47,818 bases of DNA from a virus, in the IMG/VR virus record IMGVR_UViG_3300045993_000018, positions 1 through 47,818 of that record; one strand, 5' to 3'. The position numbers and the translations under genes are program-made. This document shows positions 39,837-47,666 of this stretch, piece by piece (the stretch's first letter is position 1; every line of letters begins with the position of its first letter). The notes below the pieces were generated by a model. It was given only the letters and a program-made list of their open reading frames with translations, did not search any database and was not told the origin of the DNA.

Positions 39837-40460
39837 TTAGACGCCGAGGGCTGCGTTGTACGAATGAGCGCCGAAGTTCCACTTCACCAGAAGTTCTGGA
39901 TAAGTATCATTTTCAGTACCCGCTACCACGCCGATGACGCGAACCGCCAGCGTGTTGGTGCTTGCCAACGAAGCCCCGTTTGTGCCAACAACCACGTTGA
40001 CTGCAGAGTTACCCGTTGCCGTGTTACCTGCGCCAAAGTTGCCGAGAGCAGCGTTCTTGCCGACAGCGCCAGCAGCGCCATTGGTAAGCGATCCGAAGGC
40101 TGCGGAGCCTTGGATTTGCATGACCAGATCAGGATCATCAGCCACCATCACAAACACGTTGGTGTAACCATTCGTGATCGAGTTGGCAGGCAGATATTGT
40201 GCCCAAAGAGGTTGCTTGGTGGCCGGATTCACGTAGCGCACGCCGACGCAAACACCGATAACGCCGGCAGTGGTGCCGGTGGTAATGGTTGCGGCGAGGG
40301 GCTGCGGGTTGCCAGCAGAGGACAGTTGCACGATGTCACCAGCGAAAATAGCCGTCGAGTTGTTGGTCGATACGGCCACCTCACGGGTGGAACCTGCGTA
40401 GGGCTGTCCACCGATCAGATTTACGGGCTTTAGCCCGTAGGGGGATGCTACAAGGGACAT
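39837..40460 (-). CDS. Capsid decoration/head-associated protein candidate (207 aa)
   Basis: Begins MSLVASPYGLKPVNLIGGQPYAG, then FAGDIVQLSSAGNPQP, VGVRYVNPATKQPLWAQYLP, and ends with PELLVKWNFGAHSYN. The 'ASPYGL-PVN-IGG' opening and the GD-V-L pattern are typical of proteins encoded just upstream of the major capsid gene in many environmental phages. These probably decorate or stabilise the capsid. Beta-rich and without membrane segments. GGAG lies 6 bases before ATG 40460. Confidence 0.65.
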   Translation of the reverse strand: MSLVASPYGLKPVNLIGGQPYAGSTREVAVSTNNSTAIFAGDIVQLSSAGNPQPLAATITTGTTAGVIGVCVGVRYVNPATKQPLWAQYLPANSITNGYTNVFVMVADDPDLVMQIQGSAAFGSLTNGAAGAVGKNAALGNFGAGNTATGNSAVNVVVGTNGASLASTNTLAVRVIGVVAGTENDTYPELLVKWNFGAHSYNAALGV

Positions 40461-40475
40461 TTATTGCTCCAAAAA

Positions 40476-40934
40476 TTAAGTGCCTTTGCCGAAAGTCACC
40501 TTGGACGCGCGTTCTTTGAAAAGCGGCATCCTAGGGTCGTTCTCGCGCATAAACGTGTTGTCCACAGACTGCATCTGAGACTCCGCCTGCTGGCGATAGT
40601 ACTCGTCACGCTGCTCCGTAAACTCCACAGGGGTCTTGCACAGCAGCAATCCACCGACCTCAATACAGTCAGGAAAGCGGCCACCGGGGGTCGCAAACAA
40701 CTGCATTGCGGGCTGCGAAGCTGCCTTGACAGGCTCCCAACCTTCACGAAGTTTGGAAGAAATATTGACAGGGTCCGCCTTGTCGAGCGTGCTCAGACGA
40801 ATCCAGCGAAACGCGTACCCAGCTTCCGGTTCCGGATCCGGTAACAATGCGGGAGGTGACCATTTTTTTGGTCGCTCCGTGGTGTCCCGTTTAGCCATTC
40901 CCCGAGGGGCGCGTGTGTCTACTGTTGGTTCCAT
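40476..40934 (-). CDS. Conserved head-region protein (152 aa)
   Basis: A basic, Pro-rich N-terminus (RAPRGMAKRDTTERPKKWSPP) is followed by FRWIRLSTLDKADPVNISSK, LREGWEPVKA, GRFPDCIEVGGLLLCKTPVEF and a helical end (RDEYYRQQAESQMQSVDNTF). The 'W-R-S...N-S-K-REGWEPV' pattern occurs in proteins encoded between scaffold and capsid genes of other phages; the function is not known to me. AGGAAATAAAC precedes ATG 40934. It may be an assembly or minor head protein. Confidence 0.65.
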   Translation of the reverse strand: MEPTVDTRAPRGMAKRDTTERPKKWSPPALLPDPEPEAGYAFRWIRLSTLDKADPVNISSKLREGWEPVKAASQPAMQLFATPGGRFPDCIEVGGLLLCKTPVEFTEQRDEYYRQQAESQMQSVDNTFMRENDPRMPLFKERASKVTFGKGT

Positions 40935-40936
40935 GT

Positions 40937-41872
40937 TTATTTCCTCATTTCTTCAGCAACCTTGCGAGCATAGAGATCCAGCGGGATCCCCAGCCGTTTG
41001 GCGAGACTAACCGATGTTTTCGTGAGCACGATCTTTCGAGGCGCTGTGCTACGAGTGGCCGGAGCCACCACACCATTTTTGGAGCGTTGAGATTTCGCAT
41101 CACCGCCCGTACGATCCGAGAACCGTTCCTTCATTTCCGAGTCAATACGTTTATAGTACTGCTCGCTTCCAACTGGAATACCCTCATCAGCAAGCTCTTG
41201 GTGTAACCCAAGCGCGTAGGCAGTCATCTTGCGATCCTGCCCAAACCACTGATTCTTATCCTGCCACGCAAGGAGATCGGGATCAGACACCGGCTGCGGT
41301 GCTTGCTGTTGTGCCGGTTGTACTATGTTTTGGGTAGGTTGTAAAGAGGCTGGCCGATAGGCTTGGATTTTCTCCATCCTATTCTGTGCTTCCCTCAGTG
41401 CTTCCTGTGCCTCAATAGACGCGTCCGAGTCGAAAGAATCCATTGCCTCCTTGTACTTGGCCTTGGCTTTCTCGATCTCAACTTGCGCGTTCTTCTTGGC
41501 CTGATCCAGCAGCGCGGTCTGACTTTTGGTCAGGTTACCCTTGAGCTGGTTGTTCTCTTCGATGATGGCCTGCGCGATGCGCACCGCCTCGTCCTTCTCG
41601 CGCGTGGCGGCTTCTTTAGCCCGGCGCTCCTCGTGATAGCCCTTGGTAAAGTGCTTGAAACGGTTGCGCACGCTCTCGGAGTAGCTGGCTAGCTCTTCTT
41701 CGGAAGGCTCCGAAGGGGGCTCAATCATCGGCTTGCGGTTGCGATCCTTCTCGGGGGTGTCATCGACTATCTCAATCTCGACCTTCTCATCACCCTCAAT
41801 CTCGATCTCCAGCTTCTCTTCTGCTTCGTCGGCGTTCTTTTCGTCCGGAAATTTGTAGGCTGCTTCTGGCAT
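40937..41872 (-). CDS. Scaffolding/capsid assembly protein candidate (311 aa)
   Basis: Acidic N-terminus (residues 1-45, EKLEIEIEGDEKVEIEIVDD), then a helical, highly charged coiled coil (about 60-170: VRNRFKHFTKGYHEERRAKE, ATREKDEAVRIAQAIIEENNQL, AQVEIEKAKAKYKEAMDSFD). A Pro/Gln linker (about 175-195) and a compact C-terminus with RKMTAYALGLHQELADEGIP, KERFSDRT and KKTSVSLAKRLGIPLDLYAR-type motifs follow. This composition and position before the capsid genes fit a phage scaffold, which organises capsid assembly and is then expelled. No protease domain is visible. Confidence 0.75.
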   Translation of the reverse strand: MPEAAYKFPDEKNADEAEEKLEIEIEGDEKVEIEIVDDTPEKDRNRKPMIEPPSEPSEEELASYSESVRNRFKHFTKGYHEERRAKEAATREKDEAVRIAQAIIEENNQLKGNLTKSQTALLDQAKKNAQVEIEKAKAKYKEAMDSFDSDASIEAQEALREAQNRMEKIQAYRPASLQPTQNIVQPAQQQAPQPVSDPDLLAWQDKNQWFGQDRKMTAYALGLHQELADEGIPVGSEQYYKRIDSEMKERFSDRTGGDAKSQRSKNGVVAPATRSTAPRKIVLTKTSVSLAKRLGIPLDLYARKVAEEMRK

Positions 41873-41874
41873 GG

Positions 41875-42285
41875 CTACACCCGGCTAATGCCACGAGGAT
41901 CCTGCACAACCGCTTCGACGCTGTCGTCGTTAATCAAGCGGAACTCACGGCCGTGGATCTTCATGCGCGTGCCCGTATTCGGACGCACCAGCACGAAATC
42001 GCCCTCCTTGCAGGACGGGCCACTGGGGAAACGCTTATCGTCCTTGTAGGCGTCGGGGCCGACTTTGACCACAAAAAGCACAGGAGACAGCAGTTCTTCG
42101 AACTGGATCGTCTTGTCTGCCTTGATAAGCCCGCTCGCGTAGGCGTCCTCCGCTTCCGGCAGTACGCACAGGATATGGTAGGTTGCCGGTGCGGGTAGCT
42201 GCTTCGCCTTTTCCTCACTGGTACTGGGCAGTACCGATACGGGGCCTTGCGGCTCCAGCGTTTGCCCAATCAAGATTTCAGTCAT
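41875..42285 (-). CDS. GroES-like co-chaperonin (136 aa)
   Basis: The C-terminal half has the Cpn10 pattern: VVKVGPDAYKDDKRF...CKEGDFVLVRPNTGTRMKI, GREFRLINDDSVEAVV. The first half, PATYHILCVLPEAEDAYASG, then LIKADKT, corresponds to the first strands and mobile loop that docks on GroEL. Phage GroES homologues (such as T4 gp31) replace the host co-chaperonin to enlarge the folding chamber for the major capsid protein. It lies between portal and scaffold genes. AAAGGA precedes ATG 42285; it overlaps the preceding gene by 8 bases. An N-terminal extension of about 30 residues is unusual. Confidence 0.75.
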   Translation of the reverse strand: MTEILIGQTLEPQGPVSVLPSTSEEKAKQLPAPATYHILCVLPEAEDAYASGLIKADKTIQFEELLSPVLFVVKVGPDAYKDDKRFPSGPSCKEGDFVLVRPNTGTRMKIHGREFRLINDDSVEAVVQDPRGISRV

Positions 42286-42478
42286 CGTCAGAGTCCTTTA
42301 ACTTACGCACGAGGTCAGCAATTTCAAACTGCGCGGTCTGCAGACCCCGGATAAATCCGCACAGTTCCCGGTAGGCGGCGTAGTCAGCAACCGCACCCCC
42401 AGCCAGATTCTCAACCAGCTCTAAACGTCTGTCCTCCAGCTTCTTGTGAAGCAATCCCAGTATCCGCTCGTCCATCAT
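42278..42478 (-). CDS. Small helical hypothetical protein (66 aa)
   Basis: Helical and charged (ERILGLLHKKLEDRRLELVEN, then FIRGLQTAQFEIADLVRKLKD), ending SDDD. It overlaps the end of the portal gene by 4 bases and the GroES-like gene by 8 bases, so all three are translationally coupled. It may be a head assembly helper or a chaperone. No family is recognised. Confidence 0.65.
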   Translation of the reverse strand: MMDERILGLLHKKLEDRRLELVENLAGGAVADYAAYRELCGFIRGLQTAQFEIADLVRKLKDSDDD

Positions 42479-45168
42479 TTATCTCCTGCGGGTTTGGCCT
42501 TCGCCGCGATCTTCGCTGCGTTCTTGGCCGCTTCCTCTGCGTGCGTCAGCTTCTGCTTGTGCGCTTCCTGCGCGTGCGTGACCTTCTGTGCTTGCTGCAA
42601 CTGCTTCAGCGCATGCTGCTGCGCCTGCTTGACTGACTCGCTCTGCTGGCCCTGTGCTGCCTGCGTTAGACTCTGCGCATGCGAGTTCTGCGCCTGTGCT
42701 ATCTCCTGCTGATGCTTCTGTGCCTGCTGTGCAAGGGCCTGCTGGTGCTGCTGTTGCGCCTGTGTCAACTGCTGCTGATGGGCCTGCTGTGTCTGCTGCA
42801 GCTCCTGCTGGTGCTGCTGCGCTAGCATTTCAGGAGTGGGTTGTGCCGGCTGGTTCTGCAGCTCCTGCTGCTTCAACTGCAGCTCGCCCTGCTTGATAGC
42901 CAGCTCGCCATCGACCTTCTTGGCCGCTGTCTGCGCCTGCTGACCCTTGATCTGAACTTCCTGCATCTTGGCCTGAACCATCGGATCCTGTGCCTGCTGC
43001 TGCGCTTGCTGCTGTGCAGCGTTACCCTTGTTGACCGTGAGTAGCTGCGTTGCCGCCTGCGCGACGAGTTTACTAAGCTGTACCTCAACATCGGGCGTCA
43101 GTTCAACGTCAGGTTCAGGCAACGTGGCACCGAGCTGCTCCTGCAGTTTAGTACGGTACTGATACGCGACGTGCTCGGCAACGTGCGCCATGATCGACGC
43201 TTGGATCTGCTGCGCCTGCGGGGTCTGGCCGATCTGCCCCATTACCAGCGGATCCTGCATCATGGTGGTGTGCACGGCGATGTGCGCGTCGTGGTCCTGA
43301 TAGATAAACGCCTTGGTCGGCTTGCCCGTCAGGAATGACATATTCTCGCTCACCGGGTCGCGCGGCTTCATGTCGTCGTCCATCGGCACCAGCTTCTCGG
43401 CGTTCTTCACACCCAGCACCGCGATCATCTGCCGGTGCAGGTAGGGCAAGTCGTATATCTGCGGAGCGCCGGTCGCCATCTGCATCACCGCTTGGTACTG
43501 CATGATCCGCTGCGCCATCGTCGCATTGTTCGGGTCCGACACCGGGATCACGTTGACCAGCGCGTAGTCGGCCTTCTTCGCCTTGGAGTCTGCCCGTACC
43601 GGCGTGTAGCTGTACTCGTCGGGCATGTTGTCTTCGATGATGTCCTTGAGCAGTTTGAACTCCTGCTTCATCGAATAGTGGACCCGCGCCTGCACCGCGC
43701 TCATCGTCTTCAACTGGCGCTCCAGCAGAGCCAGCGTGGTGCCGACCGGCGCGTTGGCGCTCATGTCGCTGATGTTCATGTCCGCGATGGAGCCCAGCCT
43801 GCGGCCCTCATCCGTGATCTGGTTGAGCAGCCCGACAAGAACCTGACTCGGCTCCTTGTACGGCAGCATCATGATGTTGTCTTTAACCGTACCGGATGGC
43901 ACGTCCACGTCACGGAAGGTTCCCGGCGCGATCGGCGTCTCGTCGCCCTTGATCCGCAGCCCCCGGGATTTCAGCCCGCCCGGCAGGTTGGACAGGGTGC
44001 CGGCGTCGATCAGTTGTCTGATGAGCGATGTGCCCCCGCGCGCGTAACCGCCGATCAGGTGGATAAGGCCAAGGCCGTACGCGCCGAACCCGGGGATGTA
44101 GGTGTACTGGACGAAGTGCTGGCGCTTGAGTTTGAGGGCATCGCCCTCCTTCCAGTTACGCCGGATCGCCAGAATCTCCTCGGAACTCTTGTCGATCGTG
44201 ATGACGTATGGCAGGGCGATGCCGTCCTCGTCCTCATACCCCGGCAGATCGTAGTCCACGATGATCTCGTAGAGCTGGTACCGATCGTCATCCGTAAGGG
44301 AATACCCTTGGTCTTCGGCCTTTTTCTTGTCGATCTCGCTGTGGATCGTCTTGGGATCACCCAAGTCCACGTCCCGGTAGAACCCGCTCACCTGCAGTTT
44401 CTTCACCTCATTCTTGGTCTTGCGCATGATGTGCGTAAGCCGCTCGGACGTCTGTGCGCTGCTGCACCCGTAGGGGATCACTACATCTTCGGCCGCGCAG
44501 AATATGGAAGTCTGCCGTCCCAGCGCGTCGTCCTTGTACACTTTCTTGAACGCCGCCCCGGCCAAGCCCAGCGCAAACAGCATGCGCTCATGCTCCGGAC
44601 GATACTCGGGCATCTCCTCGGTCAGCCGGAAATTCATGTCGTCGCCAACCCGCTGGGCCGCGTCTTTGGTTTCTGGCGTCTCGTCGCCGATGATCTCGGT
44701 CTTGACCGGCCCGGCCGCTGGGAATGTCTCGGTGATCGTCTCTGACTGGAACCGCACTGCTGCCTCGGTCAGGATCGTCGAGTACACCCCGCACGCGCCC
44801 TCCCACGGTTCGGTGCGCTCCTCGTACTTCATCCCAAGGACGTCCAGCCCCTTGATGTACATCTCCACCCAGTCCTTGCGCGAGGCTATGTCAGCGTCCA
44901 CTAACTCCATCAGGTCAGACGCGATGGCAGACAAGTCCTTGTCGTCCATGTCCTCGGCCAGATTCTCGCCGAACTCACCGTCCGCATCCTCCGCGCCCGT
45001 GTCATCCGGATCCTCGCCGCCACCCAGAATAACCACGACGCTGCCATCCTCCCCGGGTTCACCGATACTAGCGTCCGATGCAAGGTCATCATCCGTCAGA
45101 TCGTCGCCATTGGCGTTAGGTGGAAGTAGCGAAAGGCCGCGTGGGGCACGGTTCAGGGCTTTGTCCAT
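42475..45168 (-). CDS. Portal protein (897 aa)
   Basis: The acidic N-terminus (1-80, many Asp/Glu) precedes a conserved core: ASRKDWVEMYIKGLDVLG, WEGACGVYSTILTEAAVRFQSE, FALGLAGAAFKKVYKD, HFVQYTYIPGFGAYGLGLIH, GGYARGGTSLIRQLIDAGTL. Later segments include MNISDMSANAPVGTTLALLE and HIAVHTTMMQDPLVMGQIGQ. The remainder, about 715-897, is a Gln/Ala-rich coiled coil of QAQ/QQL heptads. The core matches portal proteins of podovirus-like environmental phages. It forms the dodecameric DNA channel at one capsid vertex. AAGGATTCGAG precedes ATG 45168, ten bases after the terminase stop. Confidence 0.85.
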   Translation of the reverse strand: MDKALNRAPRGLSLLPPNANGDDLTDDDLASDASIGEPGEDGSVVVILGGGEDPDDTGAEDADGEFGENLAEDMDDKDLSAIASDLMELVDADIASRKDWVEMYIKGLDVLGMKYEERTEPWEGACGVYSTILTEAAVRFQSETITETFPAAGPVKTEIIGDETPETKDAAQRVGDDMNFRLTEEMPEYRPEHERMLFALGLAGAAFKKVYKDDALGRQTSIFCAAEDVVIPYGCSSAQTSERLTHIMRKTKNEVKKLQVSGFYRDVDLGDPKTIHSEIDKKKAEDQGYSLTDDDRYQLYEIIVDYDLPGYEDEDGIALPYVITIDKSSEEILAIRRNWKEGDALKLKRQHFVQYTYIPGFGAYGLGLIHLIGGYARGGTSLIRQLIDAGTLSNLPGGLKSRGLRIKGDETPIAPGTFRDVDVPSGTVKDNIMMLPYKEPSQVLVGLLNQITDEGRRLGSIADMNISDMSANAPVGTTLALLERQLKTMSAVQARVHYSMKQEFKLLKDIIEDNMPDEYSYTPVRADSKAKKADYALVNVIPVSDPNNATMAQRIMQYQAVMQMATGAPQIYDLPYLHRQMIAVLGVKNAEKLVPMDDDMKPRDPVSENMSFLTGKPTKAFIYQDHDAHIAVHTTMMQDPLVMGQIGQTPQAQQIQASIMAHVAEHVAYQYRTKLQEQLGATLPEPDVELTPDVEVQLSKLVAQAATQLLTVNKGNAAQQQAQQQAQDPMVQAKMQEVQIKGQQAQTAAKKVDGELAIKQGELQLKQQELQNQPAQPTPEMLAQQHQQELQQTQQAHQQQLTQAQQQHQQALAQQAQKHQQEIAQAQNSHAQSLTQAAQGQQSESVKQAQQHALKQLQQAQKVTHAQEAHKQKLTHAEEAAKNAAKIAAKAKPAGDK

Positions 45169-45177
45169 CTCGAATCC

Positions 45178-46701
45178 TTAGTAATACTGCACTTTGCGGG
45201 GGCGTCGAGGCTTGTCATCTTCCTCGTAGCCTTCGTCGGAGTTTAGCCGAATGAACCCGCCTTGTCGAAATCTCATCAGCGCCATCGACGCACAGTCCAC
45301 CATTTCATCGTGCTCGCCGTTGGGAAACTCCGCAATCTCATCAATAACGCCGTGCGCCCAGCGCCGATCAGGTGCCCAGACCATGCCGGAAGCAAAAATG
45401 TCAGCTACTGCGTTGATTCTGACTCTTTTGTCAGCTCCCCGGCTCGGGGAATACTCCGCAACGGGCACTCCGATGGCGCGCATCTCCTGAATAAGCGGTG
45501 CGCCGGCCGCTTTCTTCTCGATTATGACCATGTCGGGCTTCCATTCCCGGTAATACTCGATCGCGAACTTCTTCAGCTCCGGAAACTCCTTGCGTCCTAT
45601 CCACGCGTCCAGCAGAATCAACTGATCCTGCCCAACTTTGTCGTTGTGCCAGATCCCCCACGTCTGAACGCCGCTCGGATCAGCCGCATCGTCCTTGCCG
45701 TGGGCCGTATCCCAACTCTGCAGGATAATTTCACACTCCGGAGGCTCCTCGGGCTCCCAAATCTTCCACCATTCGCGTTTTACCAGCGCTCCTTCCTCAC
45801 TTGTGGGCTCCTGCATGTATTGCGCGGCCCAAAACTGGGGAAACATCGACGCTTTCTTGGCTAAAAGCTGCTCAACCGGCCACTGTTCGGGCCAAAGTGA
45901 CTTGCCCGAGGGCAAAACAGCCGGAAATCGCACCTCGTGCCACGGCAAACTGTCCGGATTGTTCTGCGCCCACAGCAGCGCGCGCCCAATCGGGTCTTTT
46001 TTACCCCATCTGGTGCCAATCATGATGATCCGGCCGTTGGGCATGAGCCGCTGGAGCGGTCCAACCTGCATATACTCCCACGCCTGCGCGAAAATCTTGT
46101 CCGGATCGGACGCCAGCACCGCCTGCTCCGACACCAAGTCGTCCCCGATCAGCAAGTCGGCACCGTGCCCGGCCACGTTTGCCCCGATCCCGATGGCTAG
46201 GTACTTCCCCCCGGCCAGCGTGGACCAGTTAGCCGCTGCGCTCTTGTCGCGCGCCACCAGCGTTGCGGGGAAAATCTCGGCGTAGACGGCCGAGTCGATC
46301 AGATTTCTTACCTTGCGCCCGAAGTCGGCTGACAGGTCTGCCGTGTGCGTTGCCATCATGATCTGGTGGCTGGGGTTGTGGCCTAAATACCACGCCACGA
46401 ACAGGTATGCGATGGTTTCCGACTTCCCGAAGCGTGGGGGCATGCTCACGGTCAGGCGTGGTTTAGTCCCGGCGAGCACCTCGTGCAGCAACGGGCGCAG
46501 GTGTTTATGGTGTGGCCCGACCTTGAACCCCGGGTAGACCTTGACGCAGAACGCCAGAAAGTCGTCCTTGGCTGCGGCGATCTCCCGCTTGTGCTCCAGC
46601 ATGTCCAAGTCCGCCAGCAACTGCTCCTGCTCCCGGCGCGGGAGCGTGGGGAGGGAAGCCAGCAGGGCGGTTATCTCCTCCGGGGAGACGGTGTCTAGCA
46701 T
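45178..46701 (-). CDS. terL: Terminase large subunit (507 aa)
   Basis: ATPase motor: Walker A PPRFGKS (88-94), Walker B DLLIGDD (182-188), coupling motif IMIGTRW (226-232). Nuclease motifs: D331 in SWDTAHG, E395 in MVIIEKKAAG, D465/D469 in EHDEMVD. These are in the correct order for a packaging ATPase-nuclease. The length is typical. It cuts concatemeric DNA and pumps it into the prohead through the portal encoded next. The ATG overlaps the end of the small subunit gene (ATGCTAG), giving coupled expression. Headful or cos packaging cannot be decided from the sequence. Confidence 0.95.
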   Translation of the reverse strand: MLDTVSPEEITALLASLPTLPRREQEQLLADLDMLEHKREIAAAKDDFLAFCVKVYPGFKVGPHHKHLRPLLHEVLAGTKPRLTVSMPPRFGKSETIAYLFVAWYLGHNPSHQIMMATHTADLSADFGRKVRNLIDSAVYAEIFPATLVARDKSAAANWSTLAGGKYLAIGIGANVAGHGADLLIGDDLVSEQAVLASDPDKIFAQAWEYMQVGPLQRLMPNGRIIMIGTRWGKKDPIGRALLWAQNNPDSLPWHEVRFPAVLPSGKSLWPEQWPVEQLLAKKASMFPQFWAAQYMQEPTSEEGALVKREWWKIWEPEEPPECEIILQSWDTAHGKDDAADPSGVQTWGIWHNDKVGQDQLILLDAWIGRKEFPELKKFAIEYYREWKPDMVIIEKKAAGAPLIQEMRAIGVPVAEYSPSRGADKRVRINAVADIFASGMVWAPDRRWAHGVIDEIAEFPNGEHDEMVDCASMALMRFRQGGFIRLNSDEGYEEDDKPRRPRKVQYY

Positions 46702-47303
46702 GCGGCGACGTCTTTGGGTTCAGCGTCTTGGACTTCCATTACTGGAGGCAGCAGGGATTTTAATCTTGTGCGGATGCGCTCGGTAAGCTCTTCGGAACTT
46801 GCATCCTTGATCGTGATCTCCTTGCGTTCGGTGAAGGAGGCCACCTCTGTCAATTTCCCGATCATCTCCAAGGAGCGCAGGCGGATCTTGGCGTCGGGGT
46901 GTTTGCTCTCTTCCAAGAGTTTCGCGACCACGTAACCCCGTAGCTCCTTGGCGTGCTCGACGTACTCCCAGTCATACTGGGTGAGCATCCCGGCAAGATG
47001 GCGTACCGCCTGCGGCGCGCGCAGAGACAGGATGGCCTCCTTGCGTTCCTTGTCCTTCAGGTCTATCGTTGTTATTTTGCCAAACACTTCACGAACCTGC
47101 ACGGCGCGGTCCTCGTCGAGGATGTGCTCGGGGCTACCCATCTGCAGGAGCATCTCGTGCGCGGTAGCAGCCTGTGCGTCAAGCGTGCCTTGGGAGTCCA
47201 CGTCGTCCAGTGGCATAAAAAGCGCCGGATCTAGCACGGCGATGTGCGCAAGTATGTGCGGTGTCATACCCTCGATGATATACTGCGCCCACTGATACCG
47301 CAA
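46695..47303 (-). CDS. Terminase small subunit candidate (202 aa)
   Basis: Helical protein with LKDKERKEAILSLRAPQAVRHL, LTQYDWEYVEHAKELRGYVV, KHPDAKIRLRSLEMIGKLTEV and a charged C-terminal region. Its overlap with the terL start and the helical layout match terminase small subunits that recognise phage DNA for packaging. The start is uncertain: TTG 47303 is the longest reading; ATG 47267 (MTPHILAHIAVLDP) is 12 codons later. AAAGGAGAG lies about 20 bases before the TTG, too far for normal spacing, and overlaps a tiny leader frame. Confidence 0.7.
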   Translation of the reverse strand: MRYQWAQYIIEGMTPHILAHIAVLDPALFMPLDDVDSQGTLDAQAATAHEMLLQMGSPEHILDEDRAVQVREVFGKITTIDLKDKERKEAILSLRAPQAVRHLAGMLTQYDWEYVEHAKELRGYVVAKLLEESKHPDAKIRLRSLEMIGKLTEVASFTERKEITIKDASSEELTERIRTRLKSLLPPVMEVQDAEPKDVAAC

Positions 47304-47321
47304 TATCAGTGGTTTGTGTTG

Positions 47322-47411
47322 TTACTCTCCTTTTGCAGTTTTGCCACTGTACTTCAAAGCCCCGGACACCCCGGGGCTTTTTTTTGGAATTTTTTTTGCT
47401 ATAAATTTCAT
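47322..47411 (-). CDS. Possible 29-residue basic leader peptide
   Basis: ATG 47411 opens MKFIAKKIPKKSPGVSGALK, with nine Lys in 29 residues, and stops at 47322-47324. AAGGGGTGG lies six bases upstream. Its stop directly follows AAAGGAGAG, close before the terminase small-subunit frame. Its coding sequence runs through the GC-rich hairpin at 47356-47380. It could be a leader peptide coupled to terminase expression, or just a chance frame. Its first six codons are the second copy of the duplicated element that also starts a 12-codon frame at 47474. Confidence 0.35.
   Translation of the reverse strand: MKFIAKKIPKKSPGVSGALKYSGKTAKGE
47356..47388 (+). terminator. Intrinsic terminator in the divergent region
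   Basis: AAAGCCCCGG-ACACC-CCGGGGCTTT is followed by a long T run on the plus strand, a canonical intrinsic terminator. No plus-strand gene is nearby to the left, so it would stop stray antisense transcription before the early promoters. On the minus strand the same hairpin is followed only by UUUGAAG, so it would be weak for the late transcript. Confidence 0.8.
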
Positions 47412-47415
47412 AGCA
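47397..47415 (+). promoter_or_regulatory. First copy of the 19-base palindromic element; possible extended -10
   Basis: TGCTAT-AAATTTC-ATAGCA is a 6-bp inverted repeat. Read on the plus strand it contains TGCTATAAA, an extended -10 motif (TG-C-TATAAA), right after the terminator. Read on the minus strand it begins the MKFIAK frame. Operator, promoter and coding readings are all possible. Confidence 0.4.
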
Positions 47416-47435
47416 TACCACCCCTTACCAATTTC

Positions 47436-47474
47436 TTACAAAACTCCCTTCGCCATTTTTGCTATAAATTCCAT
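47436..47474 (-). CDS. Possible 12-residue leader peptide
   Basis: ATG 47474 opens MEFIAKMAKGVL then stop. CGGAGGG lies eight bases upstream, a very good ribosome site that can pair with CCCTCCG at 47514-47520. It is the first copy of the M-E/K-FIAK start. Whether it is translated is unknown. Confidence 0.3.
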   Translation of the reverse strand: MEFIAKMAKGVL

Positions 47475-47478
47475 AGCA
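47460..47478 (+). promoter_or_regulatory. Second copy of the 19-base palindromic element; possible extended -10
   Basis: TGCTAT-AAATTCC-ATAGCA, 63 bases after the first copy and differing by one base. It again carries TGCTATAAA on the plus strand, a candidate extended -10 for the rightward genes. No good -35 is visible upstream, as is usual for extended -10 promoters. Confidence 0.4.
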
Positions 47479-47482
47479 AATG

Positions 47483-47520
47483 CCCTCCGTTTGTGAGGAA
47501 CAGTGTTTATGTGCGGAGGG
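47483..47520 (-). promoter_or_regulatory. Hairpin able to sequester a ribosome site
   Basis: CCCTCCG (47483-47489) and CGGAGGG (47514-47520) form a perfect 7-bp stem with a 24-base loop. In the minus-strand transcript the CGGAGGG arm is the ribosome site of the 12-codon frame at 47436-47474. A transcript starting upstream would be able to hide that site. Confidence 0.35.
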
Positions 47521-47649
47521 GTGCTCGCATGTAGCAAGTGGGGATACGGGTGTAGTGGGTCGCTGCTAGGAGAGTGTTTTAACCCCCCATTGGTAATGTA
47601 GTAACTGTTGGCTGCGAGGAAGAGGCCAGCAACTACGACTAACCTTCCT

Positions 47650-47666
47650 GCCTAGAAGTTCTAGGC
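47650..47666. promoter_or_regulatory. Operator-like palindrome before the rightward gene
   Basis: GCCTAGAA-G-TTCTAGGC is a perfect 8-bp inverted repeat with one central base, 19 bases before the ATG of the rightward gene. As DNA it is a good dimer-binding site; as RNA it would form a 6-bp hairpin with a five-base loop just upstream of the AAGGAG. Confidence 0.5.

Noticed and set aside
47179-47421. Minus-strand 80-codon frame overlapping terS
   Set aside because: It overlaps terS by over 120 bases in another frame and has Arg/Cys/His-rich shadow composition.
47244-47534. Plus-strand frame of 96 codons across the divergent region
   Set aside because: It crosses the terminator and both palindromes, has no ribosome site, and its Phe/Cys-rich text reflects T-rich regulatory DNA.
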